NCBI GenBank assembly: GCA_026389955.1
Contig: JAPLGY010000445.1
Location: 1-6,992 of the forward strand
Source of the DNA: Caldilinea sp.
GTDB lineage: Bacteria; Chloroflexota; Anaerolineae; Caldilineales; Caldilineaceae
Length of the DNA stretch: 6,992 nucleotides
Direction: 5' to 3'
The notes under the pieces were generated by a model, which did not search any database, was not told the DNA's origin, and saw only the letters and a list, made by a program, of their open reading frames with translations. The stretch's first letter is position 1. Each line of letters starts with the position of its first letter. The translations under genes and the position numbers were made by a program. This document shows, piece after piece, positions 1 to 6,425 of this stretch.

Positions 1-1536
1 ATGAAGGCGCTGCTCGCCTACGCCACCGTCGCCGTGCTGGGCATGCTGGTCTTGCTGCTGGCCTTTGACAACACCTATGCCTATACAGCGTTTGTTGTCA
101 CGGTGATAGCGCACGCGCTCTACAAAGCGCCGCTCTTTCTCAGCGCCGGAATCGTCGACCATGCGATGGGCACACGCGACCTGCGCAAGCTGGCAGGGTT
201 GGGCCGGTCGCTGCCGCTCCTGGCCGCCACCGTCGCGCTGGCAGCCCTCTCGATGGCTGGGGTGCCGCCGACCCTGGGCTACCTGGCCAAAGAGCTGCTG
301 CTGGAGAGCGGCATGGAACAGCTCGAACAGGGACAGTGGCTGGTTGGCTCGCTGGCCTACGGCGCCGCCACCCTCTCCGCACTTTTTATGGTCGGTGCAA
401 TCCTGACCCTGCTCTGGGAGGCGTTCTTCCGCCGACACCCAGAGGAGAATGGTGCCCGGCTGCACCATGTCCCCTCGTTTGGCTTCCTGGCTCCTGCCCT
501 GCTGTTGACCCTGCTGGGCGCGCTGGGCGCCCTGGCCGTCGACAGTGTCCAAAATCTGCTCTTCGCCCCTGCAGTCGCAGCGCTGGCCGGCGAGCCGGTA
601 GAACTGCATCTCAAACTCTGGCATGGCTTCACGCCCGTCTTCCTCACCAGTCTGGCCATTCTGGGGCTGGGCACCGGTGTGTTTCTGGCCCGTTCCCCGC
701 TGCGGCGCCTCTTGAATTCCCTGCCCGCACAGCTCAGCTCGCTCTTCGTCTACGACAAACTTGTCAACGCCCTCTACCGCCTTGCCTACCGCGTCACGAC
801 CTGGATCCAAGGCAGCCCGATGGCACCCCAGATCAGCGTCACGCTCCTTTCCGCAGCACTGCTGGTCGCCTACGCCTTCGCCCACAGCAGCTTTGCCTCC
901 TTCCTCCTGTTGGACTCGCTGGAGATGCCCAGCCTCACCGAGTGGCTTCTTTGCGCGCTGGCCATCTTCGGCGCCCTGGCCACGATCCGCGCCCGTTCTC
1001 GCCTGAGCGCGATCATCGCTTTGGGGGTGGTTGGCCTCACCGTCACCCTCTTTTTTCTGGTTTTTGGAGCGCCCGACCTGGCGCTCACCCAGCTGCTGAT
1101 CGAGGTGCTCGGCATCATCCTGCTGGTGCTGGTTTTTTTCCGCGTTCGTCCGGACCCAGAGCTCGACAGCGGACAGAAGACCTCTTTGCGCAAAATCTCC
1201 AAGCTCGGCATGGCTGCCGCAATGGGCTTTTTTGGCTTTGCAGTGGTCCTGATCAACCACATCAGCCAGGTAGGGGAGAGCATCAGCCCATACTTTTTGG
1301 AAAATTCCTATTCGATCGGCCGCGGCAGCAATGTCGTCAACGTCATCCTGGTCGACATCCGCGGCTATGACACACTGGGCGAAATCACGGTCCTGGCATT
1401 GGCTGCTCTGGGAGGGTACGCCCTGCTGCGCAGCCCACAGCTGCCCTTGCTGCGACGGCGGATCCAGATGGCCCGTCGGCAGAACGGTGCTGCAGACCAA
1501 CCAACGCCGCCCAAGACGGAGACAGGCCATGACTGA
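1..1536 (+). CDS. mrpA: MrpA, Na+/H+ antiporter subunit A (C-terminal ~510 residues; 5' end outside window)
   Basis: This is the largest subunit of the Mrp cation/proton antiporter, an inner-membrane protein. The visible part starts in the proton-antiporter domain shared with NuoL. The first residues match the conserved 'LKxLLAYSTVxxLG' helix (here Lys2), followed by the 'HALYKAPLF' helix (His38, Lys42) and 'GVPPTLGYLAKE' (Lys97). Hydrophobic helices continue to about residue 300. An MbhD/DUF4040-like domain (residues 313-383) contains GAPDLALTQLLIE (356-368), and an MbhE-like domain (about 402-480) contains VDIRGYDTLGEIT (451-463). This fused C-terminus is typical of group 1 Mrp systems. Family members are about 750-800 residues and the NuoL-type helices 1-8 are absent, so the ATG at base 1 is very likely an internal Met and roughly 290-300 residues lie upstream. 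The stop TGA (1534-1536) overlaps mrpB by 8 bases. Confidence 0.96.
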   Translation: MKALLAYATVAVLGMLVLLLAFDNTYAYTAFVVTVIAHALYKAPLFLSAGIVDHAMGTRDLRKLAGLGRSLPLLAATVALAALSMAGVPPTLGYLAKELLLESGMEQLEQGQWLVGSLAYGAATLSALFMVGAILTLLWEAFFRRHPEENGARLHHVPSFGFLAPALLLTLLGALGALAVDSVQNLLFAPAVAALAGEPVELHLKLWHGFTPVFLTSLAILGLGTGVFLARSPLRRLLNSLPAQLSSLFVYDKLVNALYRLAYRVTTWIQGSPMAPQISVTLLSAALLVAYAFAHSSFASFLLLDSLEMPSLTEWLLCALAIFGALATIRARSRLSAIIALGVVGLTVTLFFLVFGAPDLALTQLLIEVLGIILLVLVFFRVRPDPELDSGQKTSLRKISKLGMAAAMGFFGFAVVLINHISQVGESISPYFLENSYSIGRGSNVVNVILVDIRGYDTLGEITVLALAALGGYALLRSPQLPLLRRRIQMARRQNGAADQPTPPKTETGHD

Positions 1537-1981
1537 AATCTACCTGCGTCTGGTCGATCGGATCCTGACCCCGATCCTGCTGTTGATCGCAATTTTTTTG
1601 TTCTTGCGCGGCCACGACCTGCCTGGCGGCGGCTTTATTGCCGGGCTGGTCGCCGCTGCCGCCATCGAACTCACCATTCTGGCCCTCGGCAGCGCAGCCA
1701 CCCGCGACCGCTACGGGCCCTGGCTTGCTCCCCTGCTTGGTATCGGCTTGATGGTCGCAGTGACGGCTGCGTTGATCGGGATGGCCGGCGGCGGTTTTTT
1801 CTTGGGAAGATGGATCCAGTTTGAACTGGCCGGCGAGACCATCAAGCTGGGCACCCCCCAGCTCTTCGACCTGGGGGTGATGCTGGTCGTGGTCGGTATG
1901 GCAGTCACCTACCTGCTGCGCCTCAGCGAAGCCGCCGAGACCCCCCCTCCCTCCACAGAACACCGGGAGACGCGCCCATGA
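1529..1981 (+). CDS. mrpB: MrpB, Na+/H+ antiporter subunit B
   Basis: This 150-residue membrane subunit belongs to the MnhB/MbhF family. About four helices are visible (near residues 10-27, 33-54, 66-86 and 110-132). The signature GHDLPGGGFIAGLV lies at residues 28-41, and GTPQLFDLGVMLVVVGM follows at 108-124. Pro32 and Phe36 of the first motif are the usual conserved residues. The start is the ATG at 1529, preceded by GGAG (1518-1521, 7-base spacing). An in-frame extension to 1331 is just mrpA read in another frame. The gene overlaps the mrpA stop by 8 bases and mrpC by 4 (ATGA), implying translational coupling. MrpB has no antiport motif of its own; in the family it is a structural subunit needed for complex activity. 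The short Pro/Thr/Glu-rich tail (about 134-150) looks unstructured. Confidence 0.96.
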   Translation: MTEIYLRLVDRILTPILLLIAIFLFLRGHDLPGGGFIAGLVAAAAIELTILALGSAATRDRYGPWLAPLLGIGLMVAVTAALIGMAGGGFFLGRWIQFELAGETIKLGTPQLFDLGVMLVVVGMAVTYLLRLSEAAETPPPSTEHRETRP

Positions 1982-2484
1982 CTGCCTTGATGCTGGCCCT
2001 GCTCGTCGGGCTTCTCTTCGCCTGTGGCACCTATCTGGTCCTCCAGCGGGGGCAGATCAAGCTGGTGCTGGGGCTGGGGCTCTTCACCCACGCCATCAAC
2101 CTGGCCCTCTTCGGCACAGGACGCCTCACCCGCGGTGCCCCGCCGCTCGTCGACGGGGAGACCGTCAAGGCCGCCGGGTCAGCGGCTGCACTCTTTGCCC
2201 GCTACGCAGACCCCCTGCCCCAAGCACTGATTTTGACGGCCATCGTCATCAGTTTTGGCATGACTGCCTTCATCGTCATGTTGATCTTCCGCCGCGACGC
2301 GTTGACCGGCAGCGACCTGCTGCCCGGCGAGCTGGCGGCCGTGGTCAACACTGCCGACCCATTCGCCGAATTCACCCTGCGCATGCAGCTGCCGGAAGCC
2401 GCAGACGACTACGATCTCCTCCAGTATGAGCTGGATGAGGTCTACGACTATCCCGAGCGAGAAGTGGAGAACGCACGCGAATGA
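1978..2484 (+). CDS. mrpC: MrpC, NuoK-like Na+/H+ antiporter subunit C with acidic C-terminal tail
   Basis: MrpC is the small antiporter subunit homologous to NuoK of complex I. Three helices are visible (about residues 3-22, 27-46 and 82-105), with 'GxKLVLGLGLFTHAINLALF'-type sequence in the second and the family hallmark DPLPQALILTAIVISFG at 78-94 (Thr87 and Gly94 conserved). At 168 residues it is longer than the usual 110-120. The loop between helices 2 and 3 (about 47-78) is enlarged, and a tail from about residue 107 to the end is rich in Asp, Glu and Tyr, particularly from 140 onward. The tail is in the correct frame right up to the mrpD overlap, so it is not obviously a frameshift artefact. 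The ATG at 1978 overlaps the mrpB stop (ATGA) and has GGGAG at 1965-1969. The stop TGA overlaps the mrpD start by 4 bases. Confidence 0.96.
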   Translation: MTALMLALLVGLLFACGTYLVLQRGQIKLVLGLGLFTHAINLALFGTGRLTRGAPPLVDGETVKAAGSAAALFARYADPLPQALILTAIVISFGMTAFIVMLIFRRDALTGSDLLPGELAAVVNTADPFAEFTLRMQLPEAADDYDLLQYELDEVYDYPEREVENARE

Positions 2485-4079
2485 CACCCCACCCAACCGT
2501 TCTCATCCTGCCCGTGGCCATCCCCCTGTTCCTCGGCGCGCTCTCGCTGCTGTTTCAGTCGATGGCCCCCAACCGCCGTGTCGCCCTCCAACGTATCTTG
2601 GCCGGCCTCGGTCTCTTCGCCAATATGGCGGTGGCTGGATTCCTGCTCTTTTGGGTCCTGCAGCGCGGACCCCAGGCGTTTCAGCTCGGCCTCTGGCCGG
2701 CCCCCTTCGGAATCACCGTCTATCTGGATACCCTGACCGCCCTCATGCTGGTCATGGTCGGGCTGCTCAGCCTGCTCATCTACCCGTTTGCCCTGGAAAC
2801 GATCGACCCTGAACGCGCCCGGCTGGGCTTTTTCCCGATGCTGCTTTTTCTGCTGATGGGGGCCAACGGCGCCTTCATCACCGGCGACCTCTTCAACCTC
2901 TATGTCTTCTACGAAGTCCTGCTGATGGCCAGCTTTGTGCTGCTCACCCTGGGAGGAACCCCCAGCCAGATCAACGGCGGCATCCGCTATGTGGTGCTCA
3001 ACCTGATGGGGTCGATGATGCTGCTGTTGGGTGCTGGGATCACCTACGGCACCGTGGGCACACTCAACATGGCGCACGTCGCTGTGCGTATGGCGGAAGC
3101 ACCGTACACCGTGCAAGCTCTGATCGCCGGCCTGCTGCTGGTCGCCTTCGGCGCCAAAGCCGCTGCTTTCCCAGTCTTCTTCTGGCTGCCCAGCAGCTAC
3201 CACACGCCCCATCCCGTCGTCACCGCCCTCTTCAGCGGAGTGCTCACCAAGGTTGGGATCTATTCGTTGTTCCGGGTCTTTCCCCTCTTTTTCCCAACGT
3301 TGCTCGCCACCTGGCAGCCGCTGCTGCTGACCGTCGCCGGGCTGACCATGGTGATCGGGGTGTTGGGTGCCTTTGCCCAGCCCACCATCCGGCGGCTGCT
3401 CAGCTTCCATATCATCAGCCAGATCGGCTATATGCTGATGGGGCTGGGGGTGGCCCTCTCCCCCAGCCCCTATGGGGTGGGCTTTGGACTGGCACTGGCG
3501 ATCCTCTTCCTGCTCCACAACCAGCTTGTCAAGACAGCCCTTCTGCTCGGCGGCGGCGCTGTCGAACTGGAAATGGGAACGGGCAAGCTCAGCGAACTGG
3601 GAGGATTGGTGCACAGCCGCCCGCTGCAGGCCACACTTTTTCTCGTAGCCGCCTTTGCACTGGCAGGCTTCCCACCGACCAGCGGCTTCATCGGCAAGCT
3701 CGGACTGCTCGAAGTCACCTTCGCTGTCGGGCAATGGCCGATCGCCGCGGTCAGCGTCTTTGTCAGCCTGCTCACCACCATGAGCATGATCCGGCTCTGG
3801 CAGTCGATCTTCTGGGGCCCCCCCCGCCACGCTCCGCCCTCTGGGGTCCGCGCCCCCGGCCGGACGCTGTGGACCACCACACCGTCCGCCATTTTGGTGG
3901 CGCTCAGCCTGGCGATCGGCGTCGCCGCCCAGCCAATGCTCGCACTCGTCCAGACCGCCGCCAGCCAGGCGATCGACCGGGCAGGCTATGTGCGCACGGT
4001 CAACCCGGAACTCACCGAACAGGATCGCTCGCTCCCGCTGGGGATCCAATCCCAGCGGTCAGAAAAGGCCGGAGGATAG
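2481..4079 (+). CDS. mrpD: MrpD, Na+/H+ antiporter subunit D
   Basis: MrpD is the second large antiporter subunit, homologous to NuoL/M/N and to the N-terminal part of MrpA, with about 14 predicted helices over 532 residues. Ion-path residues expected for the family are present: Glu145 in the FYEV helix, Lys226 in FGAKAAAFP, the WLPSSYHTPHPVVTALF segment (235-251), Lys257 in LTKVGIY, His346/Lys351 in HNQLVKTALLL, and Lys406 in GFIGKLGLLE. These match a working proton-antiporter module. After the last helix (about 465-490) there is a polar tail of roughly 40 residues. The ATG at 2481 overlaps the mrpC stop by 4 bases and has GGAG at 2466-2469. Six bases separate the stop from mrpE. A C8 run (3818-3825) sits in a cytosolic-looking loop and leaves the frame intact. 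Confidence 0.97.
   Translation: MTPHPTVLILPVAIPLFLGALSLLFQSMAPNRRVALQRILAGLGLFANMAVAGFLLFWVLQRGPQAFQLGLWPAPFGITVYLDTLTALMLVMVGLLSLLIYPFALETIDPERARLGFFPMLLFLLMGANGAFITGDLFNLYVFYEVLLMASFVLLTLGGTPSQINGGIRYVVLNLMGSMMLLLGAGITYGTVGTLNMAHVAVRMAEAPYTVQALIAGLLLVAFGAKAAAFPVFFWLPSSYHTPHPVVTALFSGVLTKVGIYSLFRVFPLFFPTLLATWQPLLLTVAGLTMVIGVLGAFAQPTIRRLLSFHIISQIGYMLMGLGVALSPSPYGVGFGLALAILFLLHNQLVKTALLLGGGAVELEMGTGKLSELGGLVHSRPLQATLFLVAAFALAGFPPTSGFIGKLGLLEVTFAVGQWPIAAVSVFVSLLTTMSMIRLWQSIFWGPPRHAPPSGVRAPGRTLWTTTPSAILVALSLAIGVAAQPMLALVQTAASQAIDRAGYVRTVNPELTEQDRSLPLGIQSQRSEKAGG
4035..4058 (+). other. Hairpin-forming inverted repeat at the mrpD/mrpE junction
   Basis: The arms CCGCTGGG (4035-4042) and CCCAGCGG (4051-4058) are perfectly complementary and enclose an 8-base loop. 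The element lies inside the last codons of mrpD, 12 bases before the mrpE Shine-Dalgarno sequence GGAGG (4071-4075, 10 bases before the ATG at 4086). No T-run follows, so it is not a Rho-independent terminator. It could affect mRNA processing or mrpE translation, or be coincidental in GC-rich coding DNA. Confidence 0.4.
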
Positions 4080-4085
4080 TCGTCC

Positions 4086-4571
4086 ATGCGTGTGCTTTTG
4101 CTCTTCCTGCTGAACCTCGGGATGGTGCTGGCCTGGGGGGCCCTGCAAGAAAGTTTCACCGCCAGCACGCTGCTCTTTGGCTTCCTGCTCAGCTTTCTGT
4201 TGCTCTCTGCTCTCCATCGCGGCTACGCCCGATCGGTGCTGGGCGTCTTCGGCTATCTGCTCTTTCTGGCCTGGAGCATCCTGGTGGCCAGCTTCCAAGT
4301 CGCCGGCTACGTGCTCTCCCCACGGCTAAAATTGGACCAGGGCATCGTGGCGATCCCACTGGCCGTGCACAGCGACCTTGAAATCGCCATCCTGGCCAGT
4401 TCGATTACCTTGACCCCTGGCACCCTCAGCGTCGATGTCGGCCACAGCCCGACCGGCGAACGCGTTCTTTATGTCCATAGCCTGGTCCTGGGGGACCCGG
4501 AGGCGCTGCGCCGCACCCTCCAACGTGACTTCGAACAACGTATCCTGCAGATCACCCGCGGGGAGAAGTAA
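4086..4571 (+). CDS. mrpE: MrpE, Na+/H+ antiporter subunit E
   Basis: MrpE is a 161-residue subunit of the MnhE/PhaE family, of normal length. The first 76 residues are hydrophobic and hold two or three helices (about 3-19, 24-43 and 50-76). The remainder forms a small soluble domain with the family motif SITLTPGTLSVDV (106-118; Thr110-Pro111 conserved) and the YVHSL strand (129-133). In the family MrpE is required for full activity or assembly rather than forming the ion path. The start ATG at 4086 is set by a strong GGAGG at 4071-4075. Six bases separate it from mrpD, the first non-overlapping junction of the operon. It ends with TAA at 4569-4571, three bases before mrpF. Confidence 0.95.
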   Translation: MRVLLLFLLNLGMVLAWGALQESFTASTLLFGFLLSFLLLSALHRGYARSVLGVFGYLLFLAWSILVASFQVAGYVLSPRLKLDQGIVAIPLAVHSDLEIAILASSITLTPGTLSVDVGHSPTGERVLYVHSLVLGDPEALRRTLQRDFEQRILQITRGEK

Positions 4572-4574
4572 ACC

Positions 4575-4865
4575 ATGTCCTTTGTCGCCTGGATCGAAGT
4601 TCTGCTGGCTGTGCTGGCCCTCTCGATGCTCCTCTGCTTTGTGCGGCTCTACCTGGGACCCAATCCCCCCAACCGGGCAGTGGCCTTCGACACGATCAGC
4701 AGCCACGCCGTCGGCATCTTTGCCCTGTTGGCCCTCCGCAACCACGCCCCAGCCCTGCTCGACGCAGCCATCGTCACCGCCGTGTTCGGTTTCGTCGGCA
4801 CCCTGATGCTGGCCCGCTATATCGAACAGTCCAATCGACAGGACTGGGAATCAAACGAGGAATAG
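4575..4865 (+). CDS. mrpF: MrpF, Na+/H+ antiporter subunit F
   Basis: MrpF is a 96-residue membrane subunit (MnhF/PhaF family) with three helices at about residues 4-24, 35-55 and 58-80. The conserved loop between helices 1 and 2 reads RLYLGPNPPNRAVAFDT (24-40), corresponding to the family pattern 'R-x-GP-x-x-x-DR-x-x-A-x-D'. Arg24, Arg34 and Asp39 are kept, but the Asp of 'DR' is Asn33 here. The last helix carries LLDAAIVTAVFGFVGTLMLARY (61-82), typical of the family. A GGGGAG-type ribosome-binding site lies in the last codons of mrpE (about 4560-4566). Only three bases separate it from mrpE and six from mrpG. Confidence 0.95.
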   Translation: MSFVAWIEVLLAVLALSMLLCFVRLYLGPNPPNRAVAFDTISSHAVGIFALLALRNHAPALLDAAIVTAVFGFVGTLMLARYIEQSNRQDWESNEE

Positions 4866-4871
4866 CCTTGT

Positions 4872-5213
4872 ATGTCACGCTCAGAGCAGATCGTCCTGCT
4901 GTTGGCAGCCGTCGGTGTCGCCTTCATGGTTGTCTCCTCGATCGGAATCGTGCGTCTGCCCGATGTCTTTTCGCGCATGCACGCTGGAGGCAAAGCGTCG
5001 ACCGTGGGCATCGGCGGCCTGCTGCTGGCAGCCGGACTGTTTTTCTTCAATGAGTTTGTGCTCTACCGTGTCCTGCTCTTGATTGCACTCCTCTTTGCCA
5101 CGCTGCCGATCGCCTCCTCGGCGATCGCACGCGCAGCCTACCGCACCAGCCGCCCCAAAAAGAACCAGCTCCGCTACGACGAGATGGCTCAAAATACCGA
5201 CCCACATCCTTGA
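4872..5213 (+). CDS. mrpG: MrpG, Na+/H+ antiporter subunit G
   Basis: MrpG is the last subunit of the complex, 113 residues, with three helices (about 6-26, 43-60 and 64-86). The diagnostic motif GIVRLPDVFSRMHAGGKASTVG spans residues 25-46 (one stretch across the loop after helix 1). The end of helix 3 reads TLPIASSAIARAAY (77-90): the conserved Pro79 and the ARAAY ending are present, but Ser83 stands where many homologues have His ('P-x-x-A-H'). The ATG at 4872 follows GAGG at 4857-4860, and a neighbouring TTG at 4868 is out of frame. The polar tail after residue 91 is probably cytosolic. With this gene the seven-gene mrpABCDEFG set is complete. Confidence 0.96.
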   Translation: MSRSEQIVLLLAAVGVAFMVVSSIGIVRLPDVFSRMHAGGKASTVGIGGLLLAAGLFFFNEFVLYRVLLLIALLFATLPIASSAIARAAYRTSRPKKNQLRYDEMAQNTDPHP

Positions 5214-5267
5214 AGGCCCAACCACCCACCGTGCCCGGACAGGCACACCCCACCGATCGGATTTGTG
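5214..5267 (+). other. Spacer between mrpG and the patB-like gene
   Basis: These 54 bases are C-rich and form the longest non-coding stretch in the window. A weak inverted repeat, GTGCC (5231-5235) and GGCAC (5242-5246), has a 6-base loop and no T-run, so it is a poor candidate for a terminator. I see no recognisable -35/-10 promoter and no good Shine-Dalgarno sequence before the ATG at 5268. Read-through from the mrp operon is therefore plausible but unproven. Confidence 0.5.
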
Positions 5268-6425
5268 ATGGACTACAATTTTGACCAGGTCATCGACCGA
5301 CGCAGTTCGGACAGTGTAAAATGGGGCTATTTTGCCCCGGACGTGTTGCCCATGTGGGTGGCCGATATGGATTTCGCAGCCCCCCCCCCGATCATAGCAG
5401 CGCTGGCAGAGCGGGCCCACCAGGGAGTTTTTGGCTACGGGCTTGAATCCAAAGCGCTCAAACAGACCCTGGTCGAACGGATGGCGCAGCTCTACCGTTG
5501 GGAGATCCGCCCGGAGGAAATCGTGCTGCTGCCCGGGCTGGTCTGCGGCCTCAATGTCGTCAGCCGTGCGGTCGGCGCCCCAGGCGACGGCGTTCTGACC
5601 CATACCCCCGTCTACGGACCCTTTTTGACCGCCCCGGTCAACCAGGGACGGATGCTGCAGTCGGCACCGCTGCGTGCAGTCCGTCAGGGGCACCGGATTC
5701 GCTATGAGCTGGACATGGCCGGCCTGGCCGCAGCGTGCACGCCCGAGACCCGGCTCTTCATGCTTTGCAACCCGCACAACCCCGTCGGCCGCTCTTTCAC
5801 TGGCGCCGAGCTGACCGAAATCGCCGCATTTTGCGCCGAGCGAAACCTGGTGATCTGCTCCGACGAGATCCACTGCGACCTGCTGCTCGACGCGACCCAG
5901 CATCTCCCAATCGCCAGCCTGGACCCAGAGATCGCCCAGCGTACCATCACATTGATGGCCCCCAGCAAAAGTTTCAATATTCCCGGGCTGGGCGCCAGCT
6001 TTGCCATCGTCCAAAACCCCGCCCTGCGCCGTCAGGTCGAAGCCAGCATGGCTGGAATCGTCCCCCACATCAACCTGTTTGGCATGGTCGCTGCCACCAC
6101 CGCCTACACCGCCTGTGCAGCGTGGCTGGCCGCGCTGCAGCACTATCTGACCGCCAACCGAGATTTCGCAGTTCACTTCATCGAACAAGAGCTGCCCGGC
6201 GTCGGCACTACGTTCCCAGAAAGCACCTATCTGCTCTGGCTGGACTTGCATCAACGGGCGACCGAAGGCAAGGTCGCTGACTTTTTGCTGGCCAACGCCA
6301 AGGTGGCTGTCAACGAAGGGGCCTGGTTTGGGGCCGGCGGCGAAGGCTTTGTGCGGCTCAACTTTGGCTGCCCACGCTCAACCCTGGAAGAAGGGCTGCA
6401 CCGGCTGCGAGCAGCCCTGGTGTGA
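5268..6425 (+). CDS. patB: PatB/MalY-type PLP-dependent C-S lyase (cystathionine beta-lyase-like) / class I-II aminotransferase
   Basis: This is a fold-type I PLP enzyme of 385 residues, a normal length, predicted to be cytosolic. Subfamily features of MalY/PatB C-S beta-lyases are clear: the N-terminal MWVADMDFAAP (29-39), HQGVFGYG (51-58), TPVYGPF (113-119), CNPHNPVGR (167-175, Asn171), SDEIHCDL (198-205, Asp199 for the PLP ring nitrogen), SKSFNIPGLG (233-242) with the Schiff-base Lys234, and FVRLNFGCPR (361-370) with Arg363 for the substrate carboxylate. Family members cleave cystathionine, cysteine or other cysteine S-conjugates to pyruvate, ammonia and a thiol; some are aminotransferases, so the substrate is uncertain. 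An adjacent in-frame GTG at 5265 is an alternative start. No clear ribosome-binding site is seen. A C10 run (5380-5389) encodes the Ala-Pro-Pro-Pro stretch. The stop overlaps the next gene by 4 bases. Confidence 0.9.
   Translation: MDYNFDQVIDRRSSDSVKWGYFAPDVLPMWVADMDFAAPPPIIAALAERAHQGVFGYGLESKALKQTLVERMAQLYRWEIRPEEIVLLPGLVCGLNVVSRAVGAPGDGVLTHTPVYGPFLTAPVNQGRMLQSAPLRAVRQGHRIRYELDMAGLAAACTPETRLFMLCNPHNPVGRSFTGAELTEIAAFCAERNLVICSDEIHCDLLLDATQHLPIASLDPEIAQRTITLMAPSKSFNIPGLGASFAIVQNPALRRQVEASMAGIVPHINLFGMVAATTAYTACAAWLAALQHYLTANRDFAVHFIEQELPGVGTTFPESTYLLWLDLHQRATEGKVADFLLANAKVAVNEGAWFGAGGEGFVRLNFGCPRSTLEEGLHRLRAALV

Noticed and set aside
336..1370. 344-codon plus-strand open frame overlapping mrpA in another frame
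   Set aside because: The translation is rich in Pro, Arg and Gly without structure, while the mrpA frame here contains the conserved MbhD and MbhE motifs.
1593..1599. T7 tracts in mrpB (also 1133-1139 in mrpA and 6745-6751 in the GT-C gene) as slippage or termination signals
   Set aside because: Each falls on Phe codons or Phe next to other hydrophobic residues, the first two inside membrane helices, and no GC stem precedes them. They follow from TTT codon use and leave the frames intact.
2448..4049. 533-codon open frame on the minus strand opposite mrpD
   Set aside because: Its translation is low-complexity and rich in Gln, Gly, His, Asp and Glu, with no domain or helix pattern. It is the expected antisense shadow of a GC-rich, Leu/Ala-rich membrane protein gene, and mrpD itself is unmistakable.
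5107..5127. Inverted repeat CGATCGCC / GGCGATCG, including a GCGATCGC palindrome like the cyanobacterial HIP1 element
   Set aside because: I noticed only one GCGATCGC copy in the window, and it lies within mrpG codons. There is no enrichment to suggest a HIP1-type repeat or a regulatory role.
5231..5246. Possible terminator after mrpG
   Set aside because: The stem is only 5 bp with a 6-base loop and no following T-run, so it does not meet the pattern of a Rho-independent terminator.
4881..6254. 457-codon open frame on the minus strand opposite mrpG and the patB-like gene
   Set aside because: It spans two well-supported plus-strand genes and the spacer between them, with no recognisable motif. 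Its length follows from codon bias in GC-rich DNA.
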